Assembly: GCF_004138215.1 (NCBI RefSeq)
Contig: NZ_RYYS01000054.1
Location: 1-64,000, forward strand
DNA length: 64,000 nucleotides
Source: Anaerophilus nitritigenes
GTDB lineage: Bacteria > Bacillota > Clostridia > Peptostreptococcales > Thermotaleaceae
Direction: 5' to 3'
In this document: positions 32,976-43,038 of the stretch, in pieces
Layout of the letters: every line of letters begins with the position of its first letter
Position numbering within the stretch: position 1 is the stretch's first letter
The notes under the pieces: generated by a model
The model's database searches: none
Seen by the model: the letters and a program-made list of their open reading frames with translations, nothing else
Told to the model about the DNA's origin: nothing
Made by a program: the position numbers and the translations under genes

Positions 32976-34439
32976 ATGAATCATAAAGGTTTATCAGCAT
33001 GGCAATTAACTATGATGGCCCTTGGAACAGTTGTAGGAGGCTCATTTTTTTTAGGGTCATCTGTAGCTATTCAAGCAGCAGGTCCTTCTGTGGTCATTTC
33101 TTATATATTAGGAGGCATTTTAATATACTTTATTTTATTTGCTTTGTCTGAAATGACTGTAGCAAATCCACAACCAGGTTCTTTTCGTACATTTGCAGAA
33201 AAGATGTATGGGCGGGGAGTAGGTTTTGTTGTTGGATGGGTTTATTGGACGGGAATTGTTTTAGCCATGTCTAGTGAAGCTACTGCTGTATCTATTTTTT
33301 TAAGAACTTGGTTTCCTAAAATATCATTACCTATTATAGGCTCTAGTATAATTATTATAGTAACTCTTATCAATTTATTGGGAGCAGATAAATTAAGCAA
33401 ATTAGAAAGTGGATTGGCTATTATTAAATTAGTAGCTATTGTAGGATTTATTATATTAGGAATTGGATTGATCTTTGGAGTTACTCCAAATTTACCTAAG
33501 GTAGGACTAGGTTCTCTTTATACAGAATCATTTTTTCCTGGTGGGATTGGAGGGATTGCAGGGAGCATGTTGATTGTTATGTTTACATATGCTGGATTTG
33601 AAGTCATAGGACTTGCAGCTTCTGAAACTAGTGAGCCACAGGTAATTGTACCAAAGGCAATTTCGTATACGGTATGGGTGTTAGTAGGATTATATGTTAC
33701 AGCTATAGTAGTATTACTTCCGTTGATTCCTACGAATATTTTAAATTCAGAGGAAAGCCCTATGGTACTAGCTTTGACTAGATGGAGATTAGGTTGGGCA
33801 GGAAATGTAATGAATATTATACTTATTAGTGCGATTTTGTCTACTATGTTAGCGGCTATGTTTGGATTAGGGCGAATGATGAGATCTTTAGCAGATGAAG
33901 GACATGCTCCTTATTGGTTAAAAGACAAAGAAGAAATTCCTTATCGTGGAATTTTATTTTCTGGAGGAGCAATGCTAATAGGATTATTTATGGGACTTAT
34001 TTTACCAGAAAAGGTGTATATATTTTTAGTAAGTTCTGGAGGTTTTTCTCTTTTGTTTACTTATCTTATCATTTTGGCTACTCATTATAAGTTTAGAAAG
34101 AATAATGGATGCCCACCCATGGGAAAATGTCAGGTAAAAGGGTATCCATTTGTATCTTGGGTAGCTATGATTAGTATTGTTTTAATTATTTTGAGTATGC
34201 CACTTGTTGAAGGACAAGGATCAGGGTTGATTGCAGGACTAAGTTTAACAATTTTTTATATAGGATTTTACTTTATGAAAAAACAATATATAAAAAAATT
34301 TAACAAAGATGAACATACTACAAAGAAGAGAAAACTTTTAAAAGGAATAAAGCCAGTTATTTCTAAGTGGCAGATAGAATTTTCAGAGGAATTTATTTTT
34401 GATCAAAAAAATAAAGGATATAGAAAGATGAAGAAATAA
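32976..34439 (+). CDS. APC-superfamily amino acid permease
   Basis: A 487-residue membrane protein with about 12 helices. The substrate-binding GTVVGGSFFLGSS (residues 17-29) is the unwound first helix of amino acid permeases; YAGFEVIGLAASE lies in helix 6 and GLGRMMRSLADEG after helix 8. The C-terminal 50 residues are hydrophilic and basic. The substrate cannot be fixed. It sits upstream of the glutamate-fermentation operon but on its own transcript, so an amino-acid supply role is plausible. AAGGAGG precedes the ATG. Confidence 0.9.
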   Translation: MNHKGLSAWQLTMMALGTVVGGSFFLGSSVAIQAAGPSVVISYILGGILIYFILFALSEMTVANPQPGSFRTFAEKMYGRGVGFVVGWVYWTGIVLAMSSEATAVSIFLRTWFPKISLPIIGSSIIIIVTLINLLGADKLSKLESGLAIIKLVAIVGFIILGIGLIFGVTPNLPKVGLGSLYTESFFPGGIGGIAGSMLIVMFTYAGFEVIGLAASETSEPQVIVPKAISYTVWVLVGLYVTAIVVLLPLIPTNILNSEESPMVLALTRWRLGWAGNVMNIILISAILSTMLAAMFGLGRMMRSLADEGHAPYWLKDKEEIPYRGILFSGGAMLIGLFMGLILPEKVYIFLVSSGGFSLLFTYLIILATHYKFRKNNGCPPMGKCQVKGYPFVSWVAMISIVLIILSMPLVEGQGSGLIAGLSLTIFYIGFYFMKKQYIKKFNKDEHTTKKRKLLKGIKPVISKWQIEFSEEFIFDQKNKGYRKMKK

Positions 34440-34470
34440 ATTTATTTCATATAAAAGTTTAAAAAATAAA

Positions 34471-34498
34471 ATAGTGCCAATTTTGAAATTGGCACTAT
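34471..34498 (+). terminator. Hairpin after the permease gene
   Basis: ATAGTGCCAAT pairs with ATTGGCACTAT (34471-34498). The T tract after it is short, so it may be a weak terminator. Confidence 0.6.
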
Positions 34499-34639
34499 GG
34501 ATTTTGGAAAATATTATGAAAAAGATAAAAAATAATATAAAAAAACAAATACAAGATATAAATAAGGGATTTTAATTATTTTTAAACTAAAGAAAAATAA
34601 GTGTAAAAGTTTAAAAAACAAATAATTTCCTATCAAAAC

Positions 34640-34668
34640 TTGTCTAAAGGTGTCGTATTCGTTAAAAT
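34640..34668 (+). promoter_or_regulatory. Candidate promoter of the methylaspartate operon
   Basis: TTGTCT (34640-34645), 17 bp, TAAAAT (34663-34668). It would give a leader of about 100 nt with the GntR-type operator inside it. Confidence 0.5.
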
Positions 34669-34730
34669 GACTAAAAACAAGCATATATAGAGATAAACAA
34701 ATTTTCGAAATCATGTTAAAATATTTTTAA

Positions 34731-34746
34731 ATTGGATTAGTCCAAT
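34731..34746 (+). promoter_or_regulatory. Probable GntR-type operator
   Basis: A perfect inverted repeat ATTGGA-TTAG-TCCAAT, 27 nt before the gntR-type start codon. The position suggests autoregulation of the operon by its own first gene. Confidence 0.6.
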
Positions 34747-34772
34747 GAAATACAAAAGGAGATTATTTTGAA

Positions 34773-35729
34773 ATGAAGATTCAAAGAAAAAGTGGCACAC
34801 CTATTTATATACAAGTAAAAAATTATATCTTAGAAGATATCAAAAATGGCATACTCAAGATAGGTGACAAATTGCCAACAGAAAGAGAACTATCTCAAAA
34901 ATTAAAAGTAAGTAGAAATACGATTTCTACAGCTTATAACTTGTTAGAACAAGAAGGAATACTAATTTCTTATCAAGGAAGAGGGACTTTTGTTGAACAA
35001 GATATAAAAATATCTAAAGACCATAATCTTTATCATAAAGTGATTCCAAACATTGATATAGCATTAGAAGAAGCTATGGAAATAGGACTTAATACAAAAG
35101 AATTTTTATGCATTGTTAAAAAAAGAGTACAAGAAAAAGAAAATTTAATTAAAAATATGAATGTAATTTTTGTAGAATGTAATATAGAACAAGCCAAAAC
35201 TTTTTCTTATGAATTAAGTAAAATTACAAATACTAATGTAAAGGCCATGACGATTCAACAACTTCAAGAAAAAAATGAAGAGGTTGAACAACTAATAAAT
35301 GATAGTCAAATTGTTATTACTACTTTTAATCATATTCATGAAGTGGAAGATTTGATAAAAGATTTTAAAAAAGAAATATTTGGAGTTACGATCAATCCTA
35401 ATATGGAAGCTATAATAAAAATTGCTAAATATCCCCAAAGAACAAAATTTGCACAAATTAGTATTTCAAAAGAATTTTATTCTAAGGTTGAATATGCATT
35501 GAAGTTAGCAGGGCTAGAAAATATTTTTATTGAGGCTACCACTAGTAAAGACAAAGAAGAACTTTACGCAATAATTAATAAGTCAGATGTGATTATTGTT
35601 TCGCCTGGTAGAGGAGAAGAAATAAAAAAAATAGTAGGGGATTCAAAAGAGGTGATAAAATTTGATTATGTCTTGGATCAAGGTTCTGTCAATGCGATCA
35701 TCTCTAATATTATAAAAAAAAGATTATAG
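34773..35729 (+). CDS. GntR-family regulator of the methylaspartate operon
   Basis: A 318-residue protein with an N-terminal GntR winged helix (about residues 8-75, with GTPIYIQVKNYI, LPTERELSQKLKVSRNTIS and GRGTFVEQD). The long C-terminal part (about 120-318) does not look like FadR, UTRA or MocR; it has alternating alpha/beta segments resembling a periplasmic-binding-like fold. It is the first gene of the operon, 30 nt before glmS. The ATG follows AAAGGAG with an 11-nt spacer. It likely senses glutamate or a pathway intermediate; whether it represses or activates is unknown. Confidence 0.88.
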   Translation: MKIQRKSGTPIYIQVKNYILEDIKNGILKIGDKLPTERELSQKLKVSRNTISTAYNLLEQEGILISYQGRGTFVEQDIKISKDHNLYHKVIPNIDIALEEAMEIGLNTKEFLCIVKKRVQEKENLIKNMNVIFVECNIEQAKTFSYELSKITNTNVKAMTIQQLQEKNEEVEQLINDSQIVITTFNHIHEVEDLIKDFKKEIFGVTINPNMEAIIKIAKYPQRTKFAQISISKEFYSKVEYALKLAGLENIFIEATTSKDKEELYAIINKSDVIIVSPGRGEEIKKIVGDSKEVIKFDYVLDQGSVNAIISNIIKKRL

Positions 35730-35759
35730 AAAAAGAGAGAATAAGGAGAGGAAAAATTT

Positions 35760-36167
35760 ATGAAAAAAAAGATTGTACTAGGTGTTATAGGAGCAGATTG
35801 TCATGCAGTTGGAAACAAAGTGTTAGATTTTGCTCTTACAGAAGCTGGATTTGAAGTAGTAAACATTGGAGTACTAAGTTCACAAGAAGATTTCATTAAT
35901 GCAGCTATTGAGACAGATGCATCTGCAATTATTGTATCATCTCTTTATGGACATGGAGAAATTGATTGTAGAGGACTAAGGGAAAAATGTGAAGAAGCAG
36001 GACTTAAAGATATATTGCTCTATGCAGGTGGAAATCTTGTAGTAGGAAAACAAGATTGGGAGCCAGTGAGAAAAAGATTTCAAGAGATGGGATTTGACCG
36101 TGTGTATCCACCAGGAACTCCACCAGAAGTAGACATAGAGCATCTGAAAGAGGATTTGAAAATTTGA
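35760..36167 (+). CDS. glmS: Glutamate mutase sigma (S) subunit
   Basis: A 135-residue coenzyme-B12-binding subunit of methylaspartate mutase. The cobalamin-binding DxHxxG motif is DCHAVG (residues 14-19), whose His replaces dimethylbenzimidazole as the cobalt ligand. SSLYGHGE and AGGNLVVG contact the nucleotide tail. With GlmE it interconverts L-glutamate and (2S,3S)-3-methylaspartate. Full length. AAGGAGAGG precedes the ATG. (This is the mutase glmS, not the glucosamine-6-phosphate synthase of the same symbol.). Confidence 0.97.
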   Translation: MKKKIVLGVIGADCHAVGNKVLDFALTEAGFEVVNIGVLSSQEDFINAAIETDASAIIVSSLYGHGEIDCRGLREKCEEAGLKDILLYAGGNLVVGKQDWEPVRKRFQEMGFDRVYPPGTPPEVDIEHLKEDLKI

Positions 36168-36183
36168 TAGTAAAGGTGATTAA

Positions 36184-37566
36184 ATGAATGCACTATTATT
36201 GATTGATTTTGGAAGTACGTATACAAAGCTTACTGCAGTTGATATGAAGAAGGAAGAAATTATTGCCAATACTAAGTCTTTAACTACTGTTCAAAGTGAT
36301 ATCATGATAGGATTTCAAAATGCTTATCATCAAATAAAAGAAAAATGCAAAGATATATATTTTGATGAAATACTTGCATGTAGTAGTGCTGCAGGAGGCT
36401 TAAAAATGGTAGCTGTGGGTCTTGTACCAGAGCTTACAGCAGAGGCTGCCAAAAGAGCTGCTTTAGGTGCAGGATCTAGAGTTTTAGGAGTATATAGCCA
36501 TGAACTTACTCAAAGAGAAATAAAAGCTATGATACAGCAAACACCAGATATTATTTTATTAGCAGGAGGAACAGACGGAGGCAATAAAGATTGTATTATT
36601 CATAATGCTAAAATGATTGCAAAGTATATAAAAAATGTACCAGTAGTAGTATCAGGAAATATAAAAGCTAGTGATGAGATTGAAGAAATTTTTAAAGAAA
36701 ATCATATATATTATGAAATCACAGATAATGTAATGCCTAAATTAAATAAACTAAATGTAGAGCCTGCAAGAGAAGCTATCAGACAAATTTTTATGAAAAA
36801 GATTGTAGAGGCAAAAGGAATGAAAAGTGCAGAGTCCATGATCAATGGAATATTGATGCCAACTCCGGCAGCAGTTTTAAATGCAGCTAAAATATTAGCA
36901 GATGGAACCAATACAGAAGAAGGAATAGGAGATTTAATTGTTATAGATATTGGAGGAGCTACAACAGATATTCATTCTATAGCTGAGGGAGAGCCTACAA
37001 AGCCAGGTGTTATGAAAATAGGATTAGAAGAGCCTTATGCAAAGAGAACCGTTGAAGGAGATCTTGGAATGCGTGTAAGTGCAGAATCTCTTTGTCATAG
37101 TGTATCTAGTAAAAAAATTATGAAGTTTGTACCCAATACAAAATATAATATTGAGGAAAGATGTAAGTATCTTACACAAAATGTCAATGAGATTCCAAAT
37201 ACTCTTGAGGAAATAGAATTTGATGAAGCACTAAGTATGGTTGCCACGGAGGTAGCTATGGAAAGACATGTAGGGGTGATAGAAGATGTATATACACCTA
37301 TGGGAAAAATTTATTCTCAAGTAGGAAAGGATCTATTAGATGCCAAGTATGTAATAGGTACAGGAGGAGTGTTGGTTCATAGTAAGAATCCATCAAAAAT
37401 ATTAAGGGCGGGTTTATATAATGAAGAAAATCCAAGGTATTTAAAACCTACCGATCCTAAATTATTGATTGATAAAGATTATATTCTTTCATCAATGGGA
37501 TTGATGGCAGAAAAATATCCAGACATAGCGATTCGAATACTCAAAAAAAATCTGAGCAATGTATAG
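36184..37566 (+). CDS. glmL: Glutamate mutase reactivating/assembly ATPase GlmL
   Basis: A 460-residue ASKHA-type ATPase (MutL/GlmL family). The first phosphate loop is [16 protein letters not shown] (residues 5-20) and the second is [15 protein letters not shown] (about 255). The [14 protein letters not shown] stretch near 395 is typical. It probably exchanges damaged cobalamin in the mutase, as diol dehydratase reactivases do. It lies between glmS and glmE, the conserved order. AAAGGTGA precedes the ATG. Confidence 0.95.
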   Translation: MNALLLIDFGSTYTKLTAVDMKKEEIIANTKSLTTVQSDIMIGFQNAYHQIKEKCKDIYFDEILACSSAAGGLKMVAVGLVPELTAEAAKRAALGAGSRVLGVYSHELTQREIKAMIQQTPDIILLAGGTDGGNKDCIIHNAKMIAKYIKNVPVVVSGNIKASDEIEEIFKENHIYYEITDNVMPKLNKLNVEPAREAIRQIFMKKIVEAKGMKSAESMINGILMPTPAAVLNAAKILADGTNTEEGIGDLIVIDIGGATTDIHSIAEGEPTKPGVMKIGLEEPYAKRTVEGDLGMRVSAESLCHSVSSKKIMKFVPNTKYNIEERCKYLTQNVNEIPNTLEEIEFDEALSMVATEVAMERHVGVIEDVYTPMGKIYSQVGKDLLDAKYVIGTGGVLVHSKNPSKILRAGLYNEENPRYLKPTDPKLLIDKDYILSSMGLMAEKYPDIAIRILKKNLSNV

Positions 37567-37580
37567 TGGGAGGAAAAATA

Positions 37581-39035
37581 ATGGAGCTTAAAAATAAAAA
37601 ATGGACTGAAGAAGAGTTCTTAAAAATGAGAAAAGAAGTATTGACTCAATGGCCTACTGGAAAAGATGTAGATTTTAAAGAAGCGACAGATTATATAAAA
37701 GCACTTCCAGAACATAAAAATTTTGCTAAAAAGCTGAGAAAAGCAAGTCAAGAAGGAATTACTTTAGCACAACCTAGAGCTGGAGTAGCTTTAGTAGATG
37801 AGCATATTAAACTTTTAAGCTATCTTGAAAAAGAAGGTGGAGCAGATCTTCTTCCAAATACTATAGATAGTTATACAAGACAAAACAGATATCATGAATG
37901 TGAAGTAGGAATTAAAGAAAGTGTGAAAGAAAATCGTTCTATGTTAAATGGATTTCCAGCAGTAAACCATGGAGTGAAAAATTGTAGAAGAGTAGTAGAA
38001 TCGGTAAATCTTCCACTTCAAGCAAGACATGGTACGCCTGATTCTAGACTATTATCAGAAATTATCCATGCTGGGGGCTGGACATCTAATGAAGGAGGAG
38101 GAATCTCTTATAACATTCCTTATGCAAAAAGTGTTAGCTTAGAAAAAACAATTCTAGATTGGCAATATTGTGATAGATTAGCAGGAATGTATGAAGAAAT
38201 GGGTGTAGAAATTAATAGAGAGCCTTTTGGACCATTAACAGGAACTTTGGTTCCTCCAAGTATTTCCAATGTTGTAGCTATTGTTGAAGGACTTTTAGCA
38301 GCAGAGCAAGGAGTTAAAAATATTACTTTAGGATATGGACAATGTGGAAATTTGGTACAAGATGTGGCAGCCATTAGGGCTTTGGTGGAGCAAGCTGGAG
38401 AATATTTTAAATTTTATGGATATAATATAGAATTAACAACAGTTTTTCATCAATGGATGGGAGGATTCCCAGCTGATGAATCAAAAGCATTTGGAGTAAT
38501 TTCTTGGGGAGCAGCTACAGCAGCTTTAGCAGGAGCTACAAAAGTAATTGTAAAAACTCCACATGAAGCGGTTGGAATTCCAACTATGGAAGCAAATGCA
38601 CAAGGAATTAAGGCTACAAAACAAACTCTAAATCTATTAAAAGGTCAAAGATTACCAATGTCCAAAGAATTAGAGGCTGAAATTCAATTAATCAAAGCAG
38701 AAACAAAATGTATATTAGATAAAGTATTTGAAATCGGAAAAGGTGATTTATCAGTAGGTGCAGTAAAGGCTTTCCAAACAGGTATAATGGATATTCCTTT
38801 TGCTCCAAGTAATTACAATGCAGGGAAAATACTTCCAGCAAGGGATAACAATGGAGCTGTACGATTCTTAGAATTTGGAAATATACCAATGTCACAAGAA
38901 ATTAAAGATTTTAATAGACAATTGTTAGAAGAAAGAGCAAATCTAGAAGGAAGAAAAGTTGGTTTCCAAATGGTTGTAGATGATATTTATGCAGTAGGAA
39001 AAGGAACACTAGTAGGTAGACCAGAACATAAATAG
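37581..39035 (+). CDS. glmE: Glutamate mutase epsilon (E) subunit
   Basis: The 484-residue catalytic TIM-barrel subunit of methylaspartate mutase. Conserved blocks seen: [49 protein letters not shown] and [12 protein letters not shown]. It works with GlmS and adenosylcobalamin to rearrange the glutamate carbon skeleton. The ATG at 37581 follows GGGAGG; the in-frame GTG at 37566 overlaps the glmL stop and has no site of its own. A large hairpin follows. Confidence 0.97.
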   Translation: MELKNKKWTEEEFLKMRKEVLTQWPTGKDVDFKEATDYIKALPEHKNFAKKLRKASQEGITLAQPRAGVALVDEHIKLLSYLEKEGGADLLPNTIDSYTRQNRYHECEVGIKESVKENRSMLNGFPAVNHGVKNCRRVVESVNLPLQARHGTPDSRLLSEIIHAGGWTSNEGGGISYNIPYAKSVSLEKTILDWQYCDRLAGMYEEMGVEINREPFGPLTGTLVPPSISNVVAIVEGLLAAEQGVKNITLGYGQCGNLVQDVAAIRALVEQAGEYFKFYGYNIELTTVFHQWMGGFPADESKAFGVISWGAATAALAGATKVIVKTPHEAVGIPTMEANAQGIKATKQTLNLLKGQRLPMSKELEAEIQLIKAETKCILDKVFEIGKGDLSVGAVKAFQTGIMDIPFAPSNYNAGKILPARDNNGAVRFLEFGNIPMSQEIKDFNRQLLEERANLEGRKVGFQMVVDDIYAVGKGTLVGRPEHK

Positions 39036-39042
39036 TGATTCA

Positions 39043-39080
39043 TAATGTTTAGATGGAGTTTTTACTCCATCTAAACATTA
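39043..39080 (+). repeat. Perfect 17-bp hairpin between glmE and mal
   Basis: 39043-39059 pairs perfectly with 39064-39080 around TTTT, followed by A-rich rather than T-rich sequence. It is therefore not a classical terminator. It may set the mRNA processing or stability boundary between mutase and downstream genes. Confidence 0.7.
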
Positions 39081-39195
39081 AAAATATTTATAGTATAGGT
39101 AAGGAATATGTAAATTTTTTCACTTTAAGTTACAAGAGTGATAAGATTAAAATTATAAGTGATCCCATAATAAAATAAAACTGGAGGCTATAAAA

Positions 39196-40440
39196 ATGAA
39201 AATTATAGATGTAGTATGCTCAAAAGGAAGAACAGGATTTTATTTTGATGATCAAAGAGCGATTAAACAAGGAGCAGGTCATGATGGATTTACTTATGTA
39301 GGAGATCCTGTTACAGAAGGATTTACAAAAATTAGACAAGCAGGAGAATCTATTTCTGTAATGTTTGTTTTAGAAGATGGTCAAGTAGCTCATGGAGATT
39401 GTGCAGCAGTACAATATTCAGGTGCAGGAGGAAGAGATCCATTATTTCTTGCAGATGAATTTATTCCAATTATACAACAAAAGATTGCACCTAAATTGAT
39501 TGGAAGAGAAGTATCAAGATTTAAAGAATTGGCTGAAGAAGTAGACCATATGATAATAGAAGGACAAAGATTACATACGGCTATTCGATATGGTATCACA
39601 CAAGCAATTTTAGATGCAACTTCAAAAGCAAATAAAATCACTATGGCTGAAGTGATTAGAAATGAATATGATACTACAAAAGAATGGAAAAGAATACCTA
39701 TATTTACTCAATCTGGTGATGATAGATATAACAATGTAGATAAGATGATTATAAAAGGTGCAGATGTACTTCCACATGCTCTTATTAATCATGTAGAAAC
39801 AAAGCTTGGAAATAATGGAGAAAAATTAAAAGAATATGTAGTTTGGTTAAAAAATAGAATACAACAATTAAGAGCCTCAGAAGAAGATGACTTTGTTTTG
39901 CACATTGATGTTTATGGAACTATTGGAATTGCTTTTAACAATGATACGCAAAAAATGACTAATTATCTTGGAGAACTTGAAAAGGCGGCATCTCCTTTTA
40001 AATTAAGAATAGAAGGACCTATGGATGTTGAAAATAGAGAAGGACAAGTAAAAGCTTTAAAAGAATTAAGAATGGCATTAAAAGAAAAAAATATAAAAGT
40101 TGAATTGGTTGCAGATGAATGGTGCAATACGTGGGAAGATATTAAATTATTTGTAGATGAAGAAGCAGCAGATATGATTCAAATCAAAACACCAGATCTT
40201 GGAGGAATTAACAACATAGTAGAATCTATTTTATATTGCAAACAAAAAGGTATTGGAGCATATAGTGGTGGAACTTGTAATGAAACAGATAGATCTGCTC
40301 AAATCTGTACAAATATAGCTATTGCCTGTGGAGCTGATCAATGTCTTGCAAAACCTGGAATGGGTGTGGATGAAGGGTTTATGATTGTATATAATGAAAT
40401 GAATAGAGTATTAGCTTTGGCAAATAGAAGAAAAAAATAA
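39196..40440 (+). CDS. mal: Methylaspartate ammonia-lyase
   Basis: A 414-residue enolase-superfamily enzyme that removes ammonia from 3-methylaspartate to give mesaconate. The N-terminal FYFDDQRAIKQGAGHDGF and GDCAAVQYSGAGGRDP are characteristic. Metal ligands lie around LHIDVYGT, RIEGPMD and VADEW, and the catalytic Lys is probably in MIQIKTPDLGG (about 331). Length equals the Clostridium tetanomorphum enzyme class. CTGGAGG precedes the ATG. A TTACAA/TTATAA pair at 39129-39157 might give it an extra promoter. Confidence 0.97.
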   Translation: MKIIDVVCSKGRTGFYFDDQRAIKQGAGHDGFTYVGDPVTEGFTKIRQAGESISVMFVLEDGQVAHGDCAAVQYSGAGGRDPLFLADEFIPIIQQKIAPKLIGREVSRFKELAEEVDHMIIEGQRLHTAIRYGITQAILDATSKANKITMAEVIRNEYDTTKEWKRIPIFTQSGDDRYNNVDKMIIKGADVLPHALINHVETKLGNNGEKLKEYVVWLKNRIQQLRASEEDDFVLHIDVYGTIGIAFNNDTQKMTNYLGELEKAASPFKLRIEGPMDVENREGQVKALKELRMALKEKNIKVELVADEWCNTWEDIKLFVDEEAADMIQIKTPDLGGINNIVESILYCKQKGIGAYSGGTCNETDRSAQICTNIAIACGADQCLAKPGMGVDEGFMIVYNEMNRVLALANRRKK

Positions 40441-40456
40441 ATGGGAGTGCTGAATT

Positions 40457-41299
40457 ATGAGGGAAATACATGTTTCTAAAATTGTAGAAACTACAAAAAA
40501 ACTTTGTATAGATGCGAATTATTATCTTACAGATGATATGAGAGAGAGATTAGAAGAAGCAAAGGAGAAAGAGAATTTTTCTACTGCAAAAAATATTTTG
40601 AATATAATCATTGAAAATGCAGATATAGCAAAAGACGAGCAACGACCAATGTGTCAAGATACAGGAATGGCTGTAGTGTTTATAGAAATGGGACAGGATG
40701 TACATGTAGTAGGAGGAAGCTTAGAAGAAGCCATTCATGAAGGAGTAAGACAAGGTTATACACAAGGATATTTAAGAAAGTCTGTTGTAAATGATCCTAT
40801 TGAAAGAATAAACACACAGGATAATACTCCTGCAGTGATTTATTATAATATTGTTGAAGGTAATGACTTTAGCATTACAGTAGCTCCAAAAGGATTTGGA
40901 AGCGAAAATATGAGTCAATTAAAAATGTTAAAGCCAGCTGATGGTATAGAGGGAGTTAAGGAATTTGTTTTAAAGGCAGTAAAAGAAGCAGGTCCAAATC
41001 CATGTCCGCCTATTGTAGTGGGTATAGGAATTGGTGGAACTTTTGATAAAGCAGCTTTTCTTGCAAAAAAGGCACTATTAAGATCAACAAATGAGAGAAA
41101 TAAAAATTCTTTTTATGAAGGGCTAGAAAAAGAATTATTAGGGGAAATCAATGAATTAGGCATAGGACCACAAGGTTTTGGTGGAAAAACTACAGCACTT
41201 TCTGTAAATATAGAGACTTATGCAACTCATATTGCAGGATTGCCTGTTGCAGTCAATATCAATTGTCATGCAACTAGACATGTAAAGGCTCATATATAG
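40457..41299 (+). CDS. Mesaconase (class I fumarase-type hydratase) alpha subunit
   Basis: A 280-residue alpha subunit of an iron-sulfur hydro-lyase of the two-subunit fumarase/tartrate dehydratase family. Iron-sulfur Cys candidates are in RPMCQDTGM (about residue 61), [11 protein letters not shown] (about 180) and near the C-terminus (INCHATRH). In this operon it should hydrate mesaconate to (S)-citramalate; class I fumarases often do both reactions. It precedes the beta subunit by 12 nt. Annotation pipelines would call it fumarase alpha; the neighbours argue for mesaconase. Confidence 0.92.
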   Translation: MREIHVSKIVETTKKLCIDANYYLTDDMRERLEEAKEKENFSTAKNILNIIIENADIAKDEQRPMCQDTGMAVVFIEMGQDVHVVGGSLEEAIHEGVRQGYTQGYLRKSVVNDPIERINTQDNTPAVIYYNIVEGNDFSITVAPKGFGSENMSQLKMLKPADGIEGVKEFVLKAVKEAGPNPCPPIVVGIGIGGTFDKAAFLAKKALLRSTNERNKNSFYEGLEKELLGEINELGIGPQGFGGKTTALSVNIETYATHIAGLPVAVNINCHATRHVKAHI

Positions 41300-41311
41300 G
41301 AGGTTTTTTAA

Positions 41312-41869
41312 ATGAGTAAAAAAATAAATATGCCCCTAACAAAAGATAAAGTAAAAGATTTAAAAGCTGGAGATAATGTACTCATTACAGGAACTATTTA
41401 TACAGCAAGAGACGCAGCTCATAAAAGATTGGTAGAGCTTGCAGAAGCAGGTAAGAAACTACCATTTAATATAGAGGATCAAGTGATTTATTATGCAGGT
41501 CCTGCACCATCTAAAGAAGGACAGCCTATAGGCTCAGTAGGACCTACAACTAGCTATAGAATGGACCCTTATGCTCCTATACTTTTAGAAAAAGGATTAA
41601 GGGGTATGATCGGAAAAGGAAAAAGAGACGAAAAAGTTATAGAGACTATAAAAAAGGTAGGTGCAGTTTACTTTGCAGCCATAGGTGGTGCAGCAGCACT
41701 TATGGCAAAGTGTGTAAAGTCAGCAGAAGTTATTGCATATGAAGATCTAGGAGCTGAAGCAATTAGAAAACTTTATGTAGAAGATCTTCCTGTCATTGTA
41801 GTTATTGATAAAGACGGAAATAATTATTATGAAGTAGGACAGAGTGAATATTTAAAAACATTAAGGTAG
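41312..41869 (+). CDS. Mesaconase (class I fumarase-type hydratase) beta subunit
   Basis: A 185-residue beta subunit matching the C-terminal domain of class I fumarases. Seen: ITGTIYTARDAAHKR (about residues 26-40), YYAGPAPSKEGQPIGSVGPTTS and the FAAIGGAAALMAKCVK block. It completes the active site with the alpha subunit upstream. GGAGGTTTTTT precedes the ATG. Translation is probably coupled to citD, whose start is 9 nt after this stop. Confidence 0.93.
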   Translation: MSKKINMPLTKDKVKDLKAGDNVLITGTIYTARDAAHKRLVELAEAGKKLPFNIEDQVIYYAGPAPSKEGQPIGSVGPTTSYRMDPYAPILLEKGLRGMIGKGKRDEKVIETIKKVGAVYFAAIGGAAALMAKCVKSAEVIAYEDLGAEAIRKLYVEDLPVIVVIDKDGNNYYEVGQSEYLKTLR

Positions 41870-41878
41870 GTGGGACCT

Positions 41879-42142
41879 ATGAATATTAAGACTCCAGCAA
41901 AAGCAGGAACTATGGAGTCCAATGACATATATGTAATGGTAAAACCAAATGACGAGGGTGGTATTGTCATTGATCTTGAAAGTATTGTAATGAAGCAGTT
42001 TGGAAAACAAATTGAGAAAGTGATTTTAAATACTTTAAAAGATTTAGGGATTGATAACATATATGTTATGGCAAAAGATAGAGGTGCGCTAGATTGTACC
42101 ATTCAAGCAAGAATAGAGACAGCAGTCAAAAGAGGAATGTAG
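41879..42142 (+). CDS. citD: Citramalate/citrate lyase gamma subunit (acyl carrier protein)
   Basis: An 87-residue acyl carrier protein of the citrate lyase family. The serine that carries the phosphoribosyl-dephospho-CoA prosthetic group is in GTMESND, about residue 14. The C-terminal GALDCTIQARIETAVKR block is typical. The ATG at 41879 follows AGGTGGG; the GTG at 41870 would begin inside that site. In the methylaspartate setting the complex most likely cleaves (S)-citramalate into pyruvate and acetate rather than citrate. Confidence 0.94.
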   Translation: MNIKTPAKAGTMESNDIYVMVKPNDEGGIVIDLESIVMKQFGKQIEKVILNTLKDLGIDNIYVMAKDRGALDCTIQARIETAVKRGM

Positions 42143-42152
42143 GGGTGATTTC

Positions 42153-43025
42153 ATGGAGAGATTAAGAAGAACTATGCTTTTTATGCCAGGAAATAATCCT
42201 AGCATGTTGCAGAATTCTGGAATTTTAGGAGCTGATAGCATCATACTAGATCTTGAGGATGCAGTAAGTATTACTGAAAAGGATTCAGCAAGGATTTTGG
42301 TAAGAAATGCTGTGAAAAATATAGATTTTTATGATACGGAACTAGTTGTAAGAGTCAATCCTCTTTCCTCTGACTTTGGAATGGAGGATGTAGATGTAAT
42401 AGGAAGAGCAAAGCCAGATGTATTAATGATACCAAAAGCTACAGAAGAAGATATAGAGATGGTTTGTGAAATTCTTACAAAAATTGAAGAAGAGGAAGGT
42501 TTTGAAAAGGGAAGTATTAAACTTTTTCCTTTGATTGAAACAGCCTATGGAGTAGAAAATGTATATTCTATTATACAGTCATCAACTAGAATCATAGGTA
42601 TTTTATTAGGAGCAGAAGATTTAACAGCAGACCTTTCTATTAAGAGAACAAGAGAAGGAAAAGAAATTTTTTATGCAAGAAGTAAAATTGCTACTGCTTG
42701 TAGAGCTTGCAAGGTGGATGCTATAGATACACCTTTTGCAGATATGGATGATTTAGAAGGTTTTGTAGCAGATATTCAAACAGCAAAATCTTTAGGACTG
42801 ACAGGAAAGGCTGCCATTAACCCACGTCAAGTAGATACTATTCACGAAGTATTTGCTCCTTCTAAAGAGGAGATTACTCATGCACAAAGAGTTATTTATG
42901 CTATGGAAGAAGCAAAAAAAGAAGGTAAAGGTGTATTTTCATTAGACGGAAAAATGGTTGACGCACCTATTATTACAAGAGCGCAAAATACAATAATAAA
43001 AGCAAAGCTTGCGGGCTTGATTTAA
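42153..43025 (+). CDS. citE: Citramalate/citrate lyase beta subunit
   Basis: A 290-residue CitE-type TIM-barrel lyase. It has LFMPGNNPSM (residues 9-18), the metal-binding DSIILDLEDAV, RVNPLSSDFG, LFPLIETAYG and LLGAEDLTADL. It performs the retro-aldol cleavage of the acyl-thioester formed by CitF. Length and motifs are complete. AGGGGTGA precedes the ATG. It lies between citD and citF in the conserved order. Confidence 0.96.
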   Translation: MERLRRTMLFMPGNNPSMLQNSGILGADSIILDLEDAVSITEKDSARILVRNAVKNIDFYDTELVVRVNPLSSDFGMEDVDVIGRAKPDVLMIPKATEEDIEMVCEILTKIEEEEGFEKGSIKLFPLIETAYGVENVYSIIQSSTRIIGILLGAEDLTADLSIKRTREGKEIFYARSKIATACRACKVDAIDTPFADMDDLEGFVADIQTAKSLGLTGKAAINPRQVDTIHEVFAPSKEEITHAQRVIYAMEEAKKEGKGVFSLDGKMVDAPIITRAQNTIIKAKLAGLI

Positions 43026-43038
43026 AGGGGTGAAGGAT

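Noticed and set aside
34514..34714. 66-aa hydrophobic minus-strand frame before the GntR gene
   Set aside because: Low-complexity, Phe/Leu/Tyr-rich translation of A-rich leader DNA with no ribosome site.
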